Part shown: piece after piece, positions 1-8,559 of the stretch
How the letters are laid out: the number at the start of each line of letters is the position of its first letter
Numbering within the stretch: position 1 is the first letter of the stretch
NCBI RefSeq assembly: GCF_000739655.1
Contig: NZ_BATR01000018.1
Coordinates: forward strand, 1-64,000
From: Verrucomicrobium sp. BvORR106
GTDB lineage: Bacteria > Verrucomicrobiota > Verrucomicrobiia > Verrucomicrobiales > Verrucomicrobiaceae
Length of the DNA: 64,000 nt
Reading direction: 5' to 3'
The notes under the pieces: generated by a model
The model's database searches: none
What the model saw: the letters and a program-made list of their open reading frames with translations, nothing else
Told to the model about the DNA's origin: nothing
Program-made: the position numbers and the translations under genes

Positions 1-225
1 GCGCCAGGACTGATCCGCACCCCGCTCACCCAGGAGTGGATGCTGCCCCAAGCCAAAGAACTGCTCACACACTATGAGAACAAGATCCTGCTCGGACATG
101 TGGGCGCGCCTGAGGACTGCGCCGGTGCCGTGGTCTTCCTCTGCTCTGAGGCCGCCCGCTACATCACCGGCGAGATCATCGTGGTGGATGGCGGCCTCAC
201 CGTTGCTCAGATCGGGAAGGCGTGA
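1..225 (+). CDS. SDR-family oxidoreductase, C-terminal part (partial at the window edge)
   Basis: The reading frame is open from base 1 and ends at a TGA at 223-225, leaving about 74 residues. It reads [14 protein letters not shown] and later [31 protein letters not shown], the hallmark C-terminus of classical short-chain dehydrogenases: the substrate-loop threonine region, then the final beta strand with ITGE and VDGG. The family uses NAD(P)H to oxidise or reduce alcohols and ketones in the cytoplasm. The catalytic S-Y-K residues lie outside the window. Its end overlaps the convergent symporter gene by 29 bases. Neighbouring aldolases and Gfo/Idh/MocA proteins suggest sugar or sugar-acid metabolism, which is inference. 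Confidence 0.9.
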   Translation, partial: APGLIRTPLTQEWMLPQAKELLTHYENKILLGHVGAPEDCAGAVVFLCSEAARYITGEIIVVDGGLTVAQIGKA

Positions 226-1675
226 GCAGTCCTGCCACCACGGTGACGAGACAGCCGATCATGGTGAACCAGAGGAAGGAAACTGGCACCGGATCACCCC
301 CACTCGGAGGAACCGTCTTGTAGAATGTCGCCCCGACTGCAGCCAGAAATCCCGCCACGCACCCAAGGATGGCACCACGGCTGTCCACTCCACGGCTGAA
401 GATGCCCAACAGGAAAAGTCCCAGCATGGGCCCTCCCACCAGTCCAATGATGCTGTTCACCGACTCCACCAGATTGCTCTGCATACGGGCAATGACAAAG
501 GCAAAACCCGTGACCAACACCCCGTAGAACATCGTGAACAATTTGGCCCGGAAGAGCAAAGCCTGCTCACTCAACTTGCCGGGCTGGGTCAGGGTCTGGT
601 AAAAGTCGCACATTGTGGCGGATGTCAGGGAATTTACCCCGGCGGACACCGTGGACATGCTGGCCGCAAAGATGGCGGCAATCAACAGACCGGGCAGTCC
701 CCCGGGAAGCTCGGTGATCACGAAGTACGGCAGAATCTGGTCCGCACGGCTGATCTGGCCAGCTGCCAGCGGATCCCCTGCCTGGTGGTAGAAGGCGTAG
801 AGCACCAGCCCGGTGCCGTAGAACAACACCAGCACGGGAAGGATCATCCAGAGCTTGATCCACAGGGAACGCTGCGCCTCCCGCAGGCTAGTGGCGGTGA
901 GATAGCGCTGCACGGAGACCTGGTCCGTGGCCATCTGCACCAGGTTCAGGAAAGCACCGCCAATGATCACACCCCACAGGGTGACTCGCTCCCGCGGATC
1001 AAGGGAAAGACTCACATCCAGCTTCCCACCGGCTTGCGCAATGTCCCACACGCCGGCCAGACCGCCGGGAATCTTGCCAGTTGCCACCAGCACAATGATC
1101 AATTGTCCGCCAAAGAGCACGCCCAGCTGCATGATGTCCGTCCAGATCACGGCCCGCATGCCGCCCATCATGGTGTAGATGGTGGATACAAGTCCGGTGC
1201 AGATGATGGTGAACCACAGCGGCATGCCGGTGACCTCCTTCAACGCCAGGGCGGGCGCGTAAGTGGCAGCCGCCAGCCAGAGGGAAACACGCAGGATGAA
1301 GAGACCGGAGGCCAGCAAGCGCAGGGTAAGGGAGAACCTCTCCTGCAGGAAGTGATAGGCCGTGAAATAGCGGCTGTTGTAAAAGTGCGGCAGGATCCAG
1401 ATGCAGGTGAACGGCGTGGCGATGAAAAAGGAGAGCAGCACCAGGGAGAAGGCAATGCCGTTGGAGTACACTTCACTGGGACCCGCCAGATAACTGATGC
1501 CGGAGAACAGCGCCGCCAGAATGGTCATGGCGACCACGAAGCGGTTCATGTGCGCTCCGGCCAGGAAGTATTCCTTGAGCGACTTCTCGCCGCGGGAGAA
1601 CCACATTCCGATGAACACCGATGCCGCAAGGTAGGCAGCAAAGATACCATAATCGAGCAGGGTGAATCGTGCCAT
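197..1675 (-). CDS. Sodium:solute symporter (SSS family)
   Basis: A 492-residue polytopic membrane protein if started at the ATG at 1675; a 16-residue longer form from 1723 is possible but adds a charged, non-conserved extension. The N-terminus ([19 protein letters not shown], then a [15 protein letters not shown] segment) is typical of SSS transporters, as is the later [18 protein letters not shown] segment. About 13 hydrophobic stretches are visible. The family couples uptake of sugars, sialic acid, carboxylates or amino acids to sodium entry across the inner membrane. It diverges from the aldolase operon at 1788, so it probably imports that pathway's substrate. The substrate cannot be named from sequence alone. 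Confidence 0.88.
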   Translation of the reverse strand: MARFTLLDYGIFAAYLAASVFIGMWFSRGEKSLKEYFLAGAHMNRFVVAMTILAALFSGISYLAGPSEVYSNGIAFSLVLLSFFIATPFTCIWILPHFYNSRYFTAYHFLQERFSLTLRLLASGLFILRVSLWLAAATYAPALALKEVTGMPLWFTIICTGLVSTIYTMMGGMRAVIWTDIMQLGVLFGGQLIIVLVATGKIPGGLAGVWDIAQAGGKLDVSLSLDPRERVTLWGVIIGGAFLNLVQMATDQVSVQRYLTATSLREAQRSLWIKLWMILPVLVLFYGTGLVLYAFYHQAGDPLAAGQISRADQILPYFVITELPGGLPGLLIAAIFAASMSTVSAGVNSLTSATMCDFYQTLTQPGKLSEQALLFRAKLFTMFYGVLVTGFAFVIARMQSNLVESVNSIIGLVGGPMLGLFLLGIFSRGVDSRGAILGCVAGFLAAVGATFYKTVPPSGGDPVPVSFLWFTMIGCLVTVVAGLLTPSRSEQR

Positions 1676-1787
1676 GTGCCGGATACTACGGGGACGGTTT
1701 GTGCAGACTTTCTGCGTGATCATAAATGCATCATTTTTTTTGTAACAAGCCTCAACTCAACCTTCACGTTATTCATCCTCCATAGTC
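1676..1787. promoter_or_regulatory. Divergent intergenic region between symporter and aldolase operon
   Basis: These 112 bases separate two outward-facing transcription units and must hold both promoters. The stretch is much more AT-rich than its surroundings and contains a run of T around 1731-1741. No clear -35/-10 pair or operator palindrome could be assigned by eye. A shared promoter region is consistent with co-regulation of the transporter and the catabolic genes. Confidence 0.4.
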
Positions 1788-2579
1788 ATGATCACGACAT
1801 CCAAACTGCTTGCAAAGATCCGCAACGGAGGAGTGGCCCGCGTCTGCTCCACAGGATCTCCCGTCATTTATTTCCCAGCACTCGCCGCCCGCTTCGGCTA
1901 TGACGCCGTGTGGATGGATGCGGAGCATCGTGCCTGGGAGGCAGGCGACATTCGAGAGATGATCTTGAGGCATCATCATGCGGGAATCGACTGCATCTTC
2001 CGGCCTTCACTGTCTGGAAAGGCAGCGCTATCACGCTATCTCGAAGATGGTGCTGCGGGCCTGATGATTCCGCATGTGAACACTCCGGAACAAGCCCGGG
2101 AACTGGTGATGCACACGAAGTTCCCGCCCTTGGGAGATCGTGGGCTCGATGGCTCGGGGCTGGATGCAGGTTTCTGGATCCACAAGCCCGATGACTATCC
2201 CGCACGGGCCAATCGGGAGACTGCATTGGTCGTGCAGATCGAGACCCCGCTTGCCATTCAGAACGTGGAAGCTATCGCCGCCGTGGAAGGTGTGGACCTG
2301 CTCTTTGTTGGTCCTGGGGACCTCTCGCTCCGACTCGGCTGCAAACCATCGGTGCAAGATCCTGTCCTGCGAGACGCAGTGGCCGTCCTGGCCGCTGCCT
2401 GTCGCAAGCAGGGCAAGCCCTGGGGCATGCCGGTGGGCAGCGTGGAAGATGCCAGCACCATCGTGGAAATGGGAGCCCAACTGGTGGCGATGGGAAGTGA
2501 ATTCTTTGGCATCTACCGGGAACTGGAAGCCTGCTCACTCAAGCTGGATGAACTGCTGGGGAAAGGAGATCCGTCATGA
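1788..2579 (+). CDS. HpcH/HpaI-family class II aldolase
   Basis: A 263-residue cytoplasmic enzyme of the usual length for the family (about 250-270). Family features are visible: WMDAEHR near the N-terminus, the GAAGLMIPHVNTPEQA strand, the QIET segment (metal-binding glutamate) and FVGPGDLS (metal-binding aspartate). The family cleaves 2-keto-3-deoxy or 4-hydroxy-2-oxo acids to pyruvate or a 2-oxo acid plus an aldehyde, using a divalent metal. It is the first gene of an operon in which each gene overlaps the next by ATGA (stop 2577-2579, next start 2576). A second member of the family lies at 5762-6574. The exact substrate is unknown; a sugar-acid derivative is the likely guess. Confidence 0.92.
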   Translation: MITTSKLLAKIRNGGVARVCSTGSPVIYFPALAARFGYDAVWMDAEHRAWEAGDIREMILRHHHAGIDCIFRPSLSGKAALSRYLEDGAAGLMIPHVNTPEQARELVMHTKFPPLGDRGLDGSGLDAGFWIHKPDDYPARANRETALVVQIETPLAIQNVEAIAAVEGVDLLFVGPGDLSLRLGCKPSVQDPVLRDAVAVLAAACRKQGKPWGMPVGSVEDASTIVEMGAQLVAMGSEFFGIYRELEACSLKLDELLGKGDPS

Positions 2580-3091
2580 ATGAAGAGCCTTCCGTCGCAC
2601 TGCCGTATCGTGACACCAAACCTCAAGGGGCTGCCGACTTCTACCTGGCCATCAATGCCACCTTCCGTTTCATCTTGAACCGACTGGGCCAGGATGGATT
2701 GCAGCGCTACTGGTCGGATCTGGGGTGCCGTTACTATGCCCCGGTTTCGCAGCGATGGCAGACCGGTGGCACAGAAGGCATTGCCCAATACTGGCGGGCC
2801 TTCTTTGATGCCGAACCCGGCAGTGATGTGAAAGTGGTCCAGAGTGATCGTGAGGTCCGGCTCGAGGTAAAGGTGTGCCCGGCCATCGCTCATCTGCGCC
2901 GTCAGAATCGGGAAATTGTGACCTGCTTCTGTGAGCATTGTTATTTCGTGAGTGAGGCCATGGCCGCCCCCGCCGGTTTTACTGTGAGAGTTCAAGGTGG
3001 TAACGGGAGCTGCACGCAGCGATTCCTGCCCACTGACGCGATCACACCACCCCAGAACCTGGAAGACATCACCCGCGCCTCCCTGTCATGA
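2576..3091 (+). CDS. Cys-rich protein resembling the ATC-hydrolase family, copy 1
   Basis: A 171-residue protein without signal peptide or membrane segment. It carries a C-P pair at residues 101-102, a CFCEHC cluster at 117-122, and C146 after a GF.V stretch. The next gene shows the same layout, so the two are paralogues. The pattern (CP, then a C-x-x-C pair, then a C-terminal C/Q patch) resembles the L-2-amino-thiazoline-4-carboxylate hydrolase-like family, which contains many uncharacterised members; this is recognition by eye. Translationally coupled to the aldolase upstream and its paralogue downstream (ATGA at both ends). Possibly one subunit of a heteromeric metal-dependent enzyme; its function is not known. 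Confidence 0.65.
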   Translation: MNEEPSVALPYRDTKPQGAADFYLAINATFRFILNRLGQDGLQRYWSDLGCRYYAPVSQRWQTGGTEGIAQYWRAFFDAEPGSDVKVVQSDREVRLEVKVCPAIAHLRRQNREIVTCFCEHCYFVSEAMAAPAGFTVRVQGGNGSCTQRFLPTDAITPPQNLEDITRASLS

Positions 3092-3660
3092 TTGGCTGTT
3101 ACGACTTCTGCGGTCACTACGAGTGGACCTTTGCATGGTTTGAGGCGGAAGGTGGACACGAACTCGTCCGCGACTATTGGGTCGAAGGCATTTCCAGGGA
3201 TTCCCAACAGCATGCGCGGGAGCTGATCCTTTCGCAGGGTTTTGCCGGCATGCGCGCCTACTGGGGCCACACGCTGGATCACGAGGCGGCGGGATACGCC
3301 ATTCACGCCAATGAAGAAGTGTTCCGCATCGACATGCATGAATGCCCGTCCAAGGGATTCCTCATCCACAACGGACTGGTGCAGTACCGGGACTATTGCG
3401 ACCACTGCATGGGCTGGATCGGCCCCATGATGCAAGATGCCGGGTTCGTTGTTGATCACGAACACAACCATTGCGGCCAGTGCTGGTGGGAGATCCGCCG
3501 TGAAGAGAGCACCGCGGGACCTTCTGAAGCGGGCCAACTCGCTGGAACGACCGATGTGCGGCTCCGCCCCGGATGGCAGACGCCTTCCAGTCCCCATGAT
3601 CTCTACCGTCGGGCCACAGACCCTGACGACAAATGCCCGCCCCTTCCTCCTTCGTCATGA
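3088..3660 (+). CDS. Cys-rich protein resembling the ATC-hydrolase family, copy 2
   Basis: A 190-residue soluble protein, paralogous to the gene just upstream. It has ECPSKGF (C86), DYCDHC (C104, C107) and HNHCGQCWWEI (C129, C132), with flanking histidines that could bind a metal. The Cys/His patches match the ATC-hydrolase-like family better than the upstream copy does. The last 50 residues are low-complexity and rich in Pro and Ser, probably disordered. The start overlaps the previous stop as ATGA and its own stop overlaps the Kelch gene start as ATGA at 3657-3660. The reaction is unknown; co-expression with an aldolase suggests a joint pathway. Confidence 0.65.
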   Translation: MIGCYDFCGHYEWTFAWFEAEGGHELVRDYWVEGISRDSQQHARELILSQGFAGMRAYWGHTLDHEAAGYAIHANEEVFRIDMHECPSKGFLIHNGLVQYRDYCDHCMGWIGPMMQDAGFVVDHEHNHCGQCWWEIRREESTAGPSEAGQLAGTTDVRLRPGWQTPSSPHDLYRRATDPDDKCPPLPPSS

Positions 3661-4649
3661 AACCTCTCTGTCAACTTCTCACCACCCTCATCAAGATCGT
3701 TCTCACCAGCATGCAGCCCGTATCTGCGGAGACCTGGGAATCCATCGCGCCTCTTCCTGAACCCAATGCCGGATTTGCCGCAGGTTGGGTGAAGGGCAAA
3801 CTGGTCATCGCAGGCGGCACCAACTGGCCGGAAGGCGTGAAGCGTTGGCTGGACAAGACCTGGGTCTATGATCCCGGGACCAATCAATGGACCGCCGGCC
3901 CCGACCTGCCCCATCCCCTGGCCTATGGTGCGGGGGCAAGCGATGGTCAGCAACTCTGGATTGCCGGCGGCACCGATGGCAAGCAAGCGCGCAAGGAAGT
4001 GTTGGCGCTGACCAAGGACCTCGGGTGGACGCACGTTGGCACCATGAACCAGAAGGTCGCCTTTGCCGGTGGCGCGCTTGTGGAAGGCAAGTTGTGGACC
4101 TATGGCGGCACGCCTGATCCCGATGACTGGAAGCAGGTGACGACAGCATTGCGCTCCGTCTCTATGAACGGCAAGCCTTCCGAGGAGAATGCGCTGCGCC
4201 GGGAAGGCATGGGGATTGGCCTGCCCGCAGTAGTGGGATTGGGCGGGAAGCTCTATGCCTTCACGGGAGCCTGGATGTCGGCGGAGAAGGGCCAGGTGCA
4301 GAATTCTCCGGAAGTGGCGGTGTATGATGTCGCCTCCAAGTCGTGGTCAAAAGTGACGCCATACCCCGTCAGCGCCCGTGGGGTGGCAGCCGTGGCATTG
4401 GATGATCAGCACGTGTACCTTGCAGGCGGTTACGGCACCGATGAAGAAGGATTCCTGGATGCAGCATGGATCTATGACGTGCGGACCCAGCAATATCGCA
4501 AGGCGTTGCCGTTGCCCATCAAAGCGCTGACGTGTCTGGTGAAAGGTGGCGATGGACAAGTGTACGCCTTGGGGGGCGAGGATCAGAAGAAGCATCGCAG
4601 CGCCGCATGTTTCCGGATTCCGGTGACGGAGTTGTTGAAGGGCGAGTAA
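3657..4649 (+). CDS. Secreted Kelch-repeat beta-propeller protein
   Basis: About 330 residues. The ATG at 3657 is chosen because it overlaps the previous stop (ATGA) and gives a clean signal peptide, MKPLCQLLTTLIKIVLTS, ending near VSAE. The mature part holds about five or six Kelch motifs, seen as repeated GG pairs followed by W and Y: VIAGGTNW, WIAGGTDG, WTYGGTPD, YLAGGYGT, YALGGEDQ. Kelch propellers of this size occur in galactose-oxidase-like proteins and in periplasmic sialic-acid mutarotases. No catalytic set could be identified, so a mutarotase or lectin role remains a guess. Last gene of the aldolase operon. Confidence 0.8.
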   Translation: MKPLCQLLTTLIKIVLTSMQPVSAETWESIAPLPEPNAGFAAGWVKGKLVIAGGTNWPEGVKRWLDKTWVYDPGTNQWTAGPDLPHPLAYGAGASDGQQLWIAGGTDGKQARKEVLALTKDLGWTHVGTMNQKVAFAGGALVEGKLWTYGGTPDPDDWKQVTTALRSVSMNGKPSEENALRREGMGIGLPAVVGLGGKLYAFTGAWMSAEKGQVQNSPEVAVYDVASKSWSKVTPYPVSARGVAAVALDDQHVYLAGGYGTDEEGFLDAAWIYDVRTQQYRKALPLPIKALTCLVKGGDGQVYALGGEDQKKHRSAACFRIPVTELLKGE

Positions 4650-4678
4650 CCGTGTATTTACCGCCGTTCAGATATCTT

Positions 4679-4950
4679 CATCGAACCCGGAGGGTTCACC
4701 ATGAGTAGCCACGGGTCGACCGAGCGTAGCGAGGGCTACCCGTGGATAGACGTCCGCGTCTGCTACCACGGAGTGGTAGGCCCATCGCGTCGCCCACTCC
4801 TGACACCTTCCCGCAATTTTGCGCCCAATGTAAATTGGACATTCAGGCCTACCGCTCCGCGGTAGACTTTGCCCGTTCGATTTCCATGGGTTGCACTCGC
4901 TACGCTCGTTTCACCCATGGCTACTCATGGTGAACCCTCCGGGTTCGATG
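4679..4950. repeat. 272-bp element with 33-bp perfect terminal inverted repeats (copy A)
   Basis: This fills most of the 324-base convergent gap between the Kelch gene and the SDR gene. Bases 4679-4711 are the exact reverse complement of 4918-4950. Inside are smaller hairpins: CTACCA-cggag-TGGTAG near 4762-4778, CTACCGC-gga-GCGGTAG at 4849-4865, and a CCATGGGT/ACCCATGG pair around 4885-4919 enclosing a GAGCGTAGCGAG-like core. A second full copy lies at 47647-47914 and a half copy at 59351-59454. No transposase is encoded. It looks like a miniature mobile or REP/BIME-type element, or a structured transcript end. Confidence 0.85.
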
Positions 4951-4973
4951 CATTACTATCCACAATTTTCCCG

Positions 4974-5765
4974 TTACTTCGCCGTATACCCGCCATCCAC
5001 CGGCAAATTCACGCCGGTCACATACCGCGACGCATCACTCAGCAAAAACACCACTGCCCCGCCCAGATCACTGTCATCCGCCATGCGGTTGAGCATGGTA
5101 TGCTCGGCATACCGCTTCACAAACACCTCGGGCTGATGATTGAAAAACCCGCCGGGCGAAACGCAATTCACCCGCACATCGCGTGGCCCAAATAAGGCCG
5201 CGTAAAACCGCGTGAGATTCAGCATCCCGCCTTTGTGGAAGAAATAGTCCGGCGGCATGTCGCCGATGGCCGTGCCTTCATACAACTCATAGCTGGGGCC
5301 GATCATGCCCTGGATGGAGCCGATGTTCACCACGCTGCCTCGCCCGGCCTCGGCCATGGCGGCACCGAAGACCCGGTGCATGAGCATCAGTCCCGTGGCA
5401 TTCACCCGCATGGAGTCCTCCCACTGGGCCACGGTCCCTTGCGCCCCCTTCATGGGACGGAGCACCGCATTGTTCACCAATCCATGCAAAGGTCCGTGCT
5501 CCACCTGAATGCGCTCAAACAACGCATTGATAGAGGCCTCGTCCCCCTGATCAAGATACTCCGCCTGCACCGTAGCCCCTGCCGCGCGCTCCTCCTCTGC
5601 CACCACCTGTAGCTTGGCCACATCTCGCGAAGCGAGGATCAAGGTGGCCCCAGCCTCCGCCAAGGCACGCACCAGACCGCGACCGAACAGACCCGCGCCT
5701 CCGGTGAGAAGGACCACTTTGCCCTCCAGACTGAAGTTGTTGAGTGTGCTCATGTTGCGGGTCAT
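4974..5765 (-). CDS. SDR-family NAD(P)-dependent oxidoreductase
   Basis: 263 residues from the ATG at 5765, which overlaps the stop of the upstream aldolase gene as ATGA; an ATG at 5753 (MSTLNNFSLEGK) is an alternative. The cofactor motif TGGAGLFG lies at residues 21-28, the NNA motif follows (VNNAVLRP), then NIGSIQG with the catalytic Ser and YFFHKGG with the Tyr-x-x-x-Lys pair. The Ser-Tyr spacing carries an insert (SYELYEGTAIGDMPPD). The C-terminus ends VTGVNLPVDGG. It is the last gene of a leftward operon with an aldolase and two Gfo/Idh/MocA proteins, so probably a sugar or sugar-acid dehydrogenase. Confidence 0.9.
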   Translation of the reverse strand: MTRNMSTLNNFSLEGKVVLLTGGAGLFGRGLVRALAEAGATLILASRDVAKLQVVAEEERAAGATVQAEYLDQGDEASINALFERIQVEHGPLHGLVNNAVLRPMKGAQGTVAQWEDSMRVNATGLMLMHRVFGAAMAEAGRGSVVNIGSIQGMIGPSYELYEGTAIGDMPPDYFFHKGGMLNLTRFYAALFGPRDVRVNCVSPGGFFNHQPEVFVKRYAEHTMLNRMADDSDLGGAVVFLLSDASRYVTGVNLPVDGGYTAK

Positions 5766-6574
5766 TTGTCGCTGGAGTTGTACACGGCCGCAGGGGCCAC
5801 CGCAGGCGTGCCCTGATACTCTGCCACCAGTTGATTGAACGCGCTGCCCAGACAAAGCACATCCGCCCCCAGATTGAAGATGCGCCAGCCTTCCTCTTCA
5901 AGTTCACGTCGTGGGCCGATCATGCCGGGCATCATGAGGTGTTTCCCGTGTTTGCGCCCTGCGGCAGCCACCCGCTTCCGGGCCGCAACCACCTCCGGAT
6001 CATGGATCTGCCCGGCCTTTCCGATCAAGTGACTGAAGTCGCCCGGGCCAAAGAGCAGCACATCATAGCCTGGCACGGAGGCTATTTCCTCGACCTGAGC
6101 CAGCGCCTCAGGGGACTCGATCTGGAAAATGAGGATCTTCTCCGTATTGCTGTGGTGCAGATACTCCTTGATGGGCACCTGGCAAAAGCCGCCGTCGATA
6201 TTGCCACCGTCAATCGGCCGTCTGCCCAGGGGCTGGAAACGGGTCATTTCCACCAGCTTGCGGGCCTCCTCTGCTGTCGAGACATGCGGCACCATGATGG
6301 CGGTGGCATCCAACTCAAAGGCCTTCACATAGTCACTGTACGCCCCCTTGCTGACCCGTACGATGCTGTCGAGGTCATGCAGCCGGGCAGCCCGCACCTG
6401 ATGCTCCAGATTTGACCAGTCGTTGGGCACATGCTCATTGCAGATCCAGACACCGGACGCCCCGGAGAGTCCCGCCATCTCGATCACGCGGGGGTCATTG
6501 AGGTTGAGCTTCAGCGTGCACGGATTGGCACCGTTGCGGAGTTCCCGGAGGATGCGGCTGGGTCGGAGGGTCAT
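5762..6574 (-). CDS. HpcH/HpaI-family aldolase (second copy)
   Basis: A 270-residue aldolase-fold enzyme. Visible family motifs are ICNEHVPND near residue 45, TAIMVPHVSTAEEA, PLGRRPIDGGN, FQIESPEALAQVEEI (metal glutamate) and LLFGPGDFS (metal aspartate). The usual active-site stretch WxDxEH is replaced by WICNEHV, so substrate or chemistry may differ from the copy at 1788. It overlaps the downstream SDR start by ATGA and follows the Gfo/Idh/MocA pair by 27 bases, forming one leftward operon. It probably acts on a keto-acid from the same sugar pathway; the substrate is unknown. Confidence 0.9.
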   Translation of the reverse strand: MTLRPSRILRELRNGANPCTLKLNLNDPRVIEMAGLSGASGVWICNEHVPNDWSNLEHQVRAARLHDLDSIVRVSKGAYSDYVKAFELDATAIMVPHVSTAEEARKLVEMTRFQPLGRRPIDGGNIDGGFCQVPIKEYLHHSNTEKILIFQIESPEALAQVEEIASVPGYDVLLFGPGDFSHLIGKAGQIHDPEVVAARKRVAAAGRKHGKHLMMPGMIGPRRELEEEGWRIFNLGADVLCLGSAFNQLVAEYQGTPAVAPAAVYNSSDK

Positions 6575-6601
6575 GGGATGGCGGTATGAGGAGTCAAAAA
6601 T

Positions 6602-7564
6602 CTAGGAAAGCGTTTCCTGAAGGATGCTGGCGAGCGAAATGGTCTGGCCATCCCGCTCCCGGCTGCGGCGGCCGGCGACGAGAATGGCCATCAGCTCCAC
6701 CGTCTGGCTGAAGGGGAAAGGCGGCTTCCCGGTCTGCAGCATCTGGATGAACGCTACGAGCTGCGCGCGGAAGGCGTTGTAGTAATCCCGGCACAAGAAA
6801 GGCAACTGGCCACCGGTGCCATAGAGATGCACAGCTCCGAAGCTCCCCACCGCATCCTGCACGACGCCGAGCGTGACCGGCACCCCGCTGCGATGCGTGA
6901 GATGCACGATGTCCGAGCCCTGGCGATGCTGGGTTTGCACTGTCTCAAAGCCCGGTCCCAGCAAAGGATAGATGGCTTCCAGCGCATGAATGCCATACCG
7001 CTCCCAGCTCTTGCAGGTGAAGCTGGTGATCCACCGCAACTCCCCCAGTTGCTGGCGCTGCTCTGCGCTCAGCTGAAGTTCCGGGGCATAACGCATGCCG
7101 CTGCTGCTGAGCAGGACGGCCCCGGCGCGCTGCCATTGCACGAACTGCCTCAGGTCCGCCAGATTGGTCGCCATCGGCTTGTCCACGAACACTGGCAAAC
7201 CAGCCTCCACAAACGGTGCCACCCGGCCCACGTGATCATCTCCGTCATCAGTGGAGATGACTACCGCATCCACCTGGCCGATCACGTCCTCAGGGCGGGA
7301 CACGACATGCTCAATCAGGCTCGCCGCTGCGACCTTCGGCGCATCTGCAGGGTCATCCGTCCAGACATGCGTCACCCGCGCCCCCGGGATGCCGATGCCC
7401 GCAAAGTCCTGCTTGCCCAGATAATCCAGAATCGTGGGGTAGGGGCACTGCGCCATCGCGACGGGATCGTAGCCATTGATGATGGCGCTCCACGAGTACG
7501 GATGACCGTTGCCCTCGATCATGCCCAGCATGGCCAGGCGTAGGGGTGGTGGCGAATTTGTCAT
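6602..7564 (-). CDS. Gfo/Idh/MocA-family oxidoreductase
   Basis: A 320-residue protein with a Rossmann-type N-terminus (RLAMLGMIEGNGHPYSW) and the family motif VDKPMA in place of the usual EKP. The C-terminal alpha/beta domain contains YGIHALEAIYPLLG, the typical His-bearing helix. The family oxidises or reduces sugars and cyclitols with NAD(P). The N-terminal glycine motif is atypical, with an insert after strand 1. The start overlaps the end of the upstream Gfo/Idh/MocA gene by ATGA at 7561-7564, so the two are translationally coupled and may form a complex or act in sequence. Confidence 0.88.
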   Translation of the reverse strand: MTNSPPPLRLAMLGMIEGNGHPYSWSAIINGYDPVAMAQCPYPTILDYLGKQDFAGIGIPGARVTHVWTDDPADAPKVAAASLIEHVVSRPEDVIGQVDAVVISTDDGDDHVGRVAPFVEAGLPVFVDKPMATNLADLRQFVQWQRAGAVLLSSSGMRYAPELQLSAEQRQQLGELRWITSFTCKSWERYGIHALEAIYPLLGPGFETVQTQHRQGSDIVHLTHRSGVPVTLGVVQDAVGSFGAVHLYGTGGQLPFLCRDYYNAFRAQLVAFIQMLQTGKPPFPFSQTVELMAILVAGRRSRERDGQTISLASILQETLS

Positions 7565-8559
7565 GAGGCTTGCGATAGGGTCACGGGCACGCCCTCGGAC
7601 ATCGATTGCAAGGCCGCCCGATTGAAGCGCAGGGTTTGCACGGCTTCTTCAAAGGTGCAGAGCGGAGAGGGCTGCCCCTCCATGCCATCCAGAAAGGCAT
7701 GCGCCTGCCGGATGAAAAGCTCATCCCGTTCCAATGGAGACACCGTGTACCAGGTCCACTCCGCCTCGCCCCGCCGGAGCACACCCCAACGCTGACGATG
7801 GCCCTCGATCGCGAGACTGCCCTCCGTCCCATGCAGGAGGATGAATGTCTCGTTGGGCGCCTGGAACTGGTTCATGGCATAACTCACCATGGCCATGCCG
7901 TGGCGGGCGGCCACGTTCACCGTGTCCTCCACCGTCACGCCCTCCAGCATCTGGTGGCCGCCATCGCAGTACACCTGCGTGCAGGGGCCGATGAGCCACT
8001 CCATGGCATTCACCAGATGGGTCAGCGCATCCTGCACCGCTCCACCGCCCTGATCATGCCGGGCATAATAGATCTCGCGATAGGCAGGCCGGAAGGTGGG
8101 AAAGTGCTGTCCGGCGGTCACCGTGGCATGCAGCACAGTGCCCAGTCCACCGGTAACGATGAAATCCCGAGCCGCCGCCACCCACGGCATGAGGTGGTAC
8201 ACATACGCCACGGCCACGTAGCGCGGATACTGCGCCAGAGCAGCGCGTGCCGCAGGCACTTCATCCAGATCCACCGCCAGCGGCTTCTCCACCAGCACGT
8301 GCAGACCACGCGCCAGCAGCACCTGCATCATGGGCAGGTGCAACGGTGCCGGGGTGCAGATCACGGCCGCATCCCACCCGCCAAGGGCCAGGGCTGCCTC
8401 CAGTGACGAATGACACGCCACCCCATAGCGCTGCTGCATCGCCTGGCGAAGCTCTTCGCGAGTCTCCACCGCCGCCACGGTGCAGCGCCCCGTGTGCTGG
8501 AAACAGCGCAGGTGCCGTTCCCCAATGCTGCCGCAGCCGATGATGAGTATGGATGGCAT
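7561..8559 (-). CDS. Gfo/Idh/MocA-family oxidoreductase
   Basis: 332 residues. The N-terminus ILIIGCGSIGERHLRCF is a textbook GxGxxG dinucleotide-binding motif, followed by VICTPAPLHLP and VEKPLA (the catalytic lysine region), and GGGAVQDALTHLVNAMEWL in the C-terminal domain with the conserved helix-borne His. It is expected to be an NAD(P)-dependent sugar or inositol-type dehydrogenase in the cytoplasm. It is the promoter-proximal gene of the leftward operon 4974-8559 and diverges from the sialidase-like genes. Substrate not identifiable. Confidence 0.92.
   Translation of the reverse strand: MPSILIIGCGSIGERHLRCFQHTGRCTVAAVETREELRQAMQQRYGVACHSSLEAALALGGWDAAVICTPAPLHLPMMQVLLARGLHVLVEKPLAVDLDEVPAARAALAQYPRYVAVAYVYHLMPWVAAARDFIVTGGLGTVLHATVTAGQHFPTFRPAYREIYYARHDQGGGAVQDALTHLVNAMEWLIGPCTQVYCDGGHQMLEGVTVEDTVNVAARHGMAMVSYAMNQFQAPNETFILLHGTEGSLAIEGHRQRWGVLRRGEAEWTWYTVSPLERDELFIRQAHAFLDGMEGQPSPLCTFEEAVQTLRFNRAALQSMSEGVPVTLSQAS

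Noticed and set aside
74-1903. Long plus-strand open frame opposite the symporter gene
   Set aside because: Low-complexity, Arg/His/Gln-rich product with no family features; it is the antisense shadow of a clear membrane protein in a GC-rich genome.
3657-4649. N-acetylneuraminate mutarotase (NanM) as a firm call
   Set aside because: Kelch repeats and nearby sialidase-like genes fit, but no specific active-site residues or other sialic-acid genes (lyase, epimerase) were found.
4650-4973. Insertion sequence
   Set aside because: Terminal inverted repeats are present, but no transposase frame and no obvious target duplication; kept as a non-coding repeat element instead.
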